DNA of 64,000 nt from Phycomyces blakesleeanus NRRL 1555(-). Taxonomy: Eukaryota; Mucoromycota; Mucoromycetes; Mucorales; Phycomycetaceae. Shown in pieces: positions 63,849-64,000 of the stretch. The stretch's first letter is position 1; each line of letters starts with the position of its first letter. Under the pieces are notes generated by a model. That model saw nothing but the letters and a program-made list of their open reading frames with translations, ran no database searches and was not told where the DNA came from. The translations under genes were made by a program, and so were the position numbers. Location: contig NW_017265141.1 in assembly GCF_001638985.1 (NCBI RefSeq), forward strand, positions 427,001-491,000. The letters are read 5' to 3'.

Positions 63849-64000
63849 ATGAGCAGTGGATTCAATCTAGGCCATTCTCCTCGTAGGCGCGAAACAGAGC
63901 ACGGTGCATATTGTTCAAGTCCTACTGATGCTGTTGCAGAACGAGCTCAGCAACACGCCTCACACAAAAACCACCAATCAATCCAAAAGGGTACACCCAT
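63849..64000 (+). CDS. Partial open frame at right edge, unknown product
   Basis: A frame opens at ATG 63849 and stays open to the window end (50 codons). It starts MSSGFNLGHSPRRREAEHGA-like: a Ser/Gly start, an Arg-rich patch, then a Gln/His-rich segment (AERAQQHASHKNHQS). The composition is protein-like and differs from the preceding spacer. I do not recognise it. The 3' part lies outside the window. Confidence 0.45.
   Translation, partial: MSSGFNLGHSPRRRETEHGAYCSSPTDAVAERAQQHASHKNHQSIQKGTP

Overview
The window is nuclear DNA from a filamentous fungus. Genes are interrupted by short GT-AG introns, intergenic DNA is very AT-rich and full of TA, homopolymer and hexanucleotide microsatellites, and the proteins are typical fungal housekeeping genes (SNF4, EMC10, RPL5, ARF1, Rlp7-like, MIA40, TIM13, Ecl1). 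A decayed SANT/Myb-like gene of a type I associate with Mucorales, together with the gene content, points to Mucoromycota (Mucorales). That placement is inference from recall, not a database result.

Layout. 0.4-12.6 kb: a seven-beta-strand lysine methyltransferase (+), the AMPK gamma subunit SNF4 (+), a Zn2Cys6 transcription factor (-), an F-box/Kelch protein (+) and a tetraspanin (-). 14-25.7 kb: a 290-bp MITE, a low-complexity basic protein of unknown function (+), EMC10 (+), a PAS-kinase-like Ser/Thr kinase with an HCD catalytic loop (-), a PhoD-like phosphatase (-), and RPL5 (-) sharing a 191-bp promoter with a charged coiled-coil protein (+). 25.7-30.9 kb is a gene desert holding a 1.25-kb CACTA-like non-autonomous transposon. 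30.9-35.4 kb: ARF1 (-) and an Rlp7/RPL7-family gene (+). After a second 5.5-kb desert come a secreted GH5 beta-mannanase (+), a second PAS-kinase-like kinase (+) and MIA40 (+) at 40.8-48.7 kb. 49.0-52.9 kb is the clearest accessory block: 92-bp tandem repeats, two decayed genes, a nested foldback element and a pogo-like MITE, with one terminal motif (GGGTACTCARTC) at several boundaries. 53-64 kb is gene-poor and carries a small RVxF-motif protein (-), an Ecl1-family protein (+), TIM13 (-) and the start of one open frame running off the right edge.

Functional themes. Several genes touch nutrient and energy signalling (AMPK gamma, two PASK-like kinases, an Ecl1-like protein), mitochondrial intermembrane-space import (MIA40 and its likely client TIM13), and ribosome assembly (RPL5, Rlp7-like). 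Neighbours are mostly unrelated in function and I see no biosynthetic cluster. Exon joins were derived by eye from splice consensus and reading-frame phase. All coding coordinates span start codon to stop codon, with exons given in the text.
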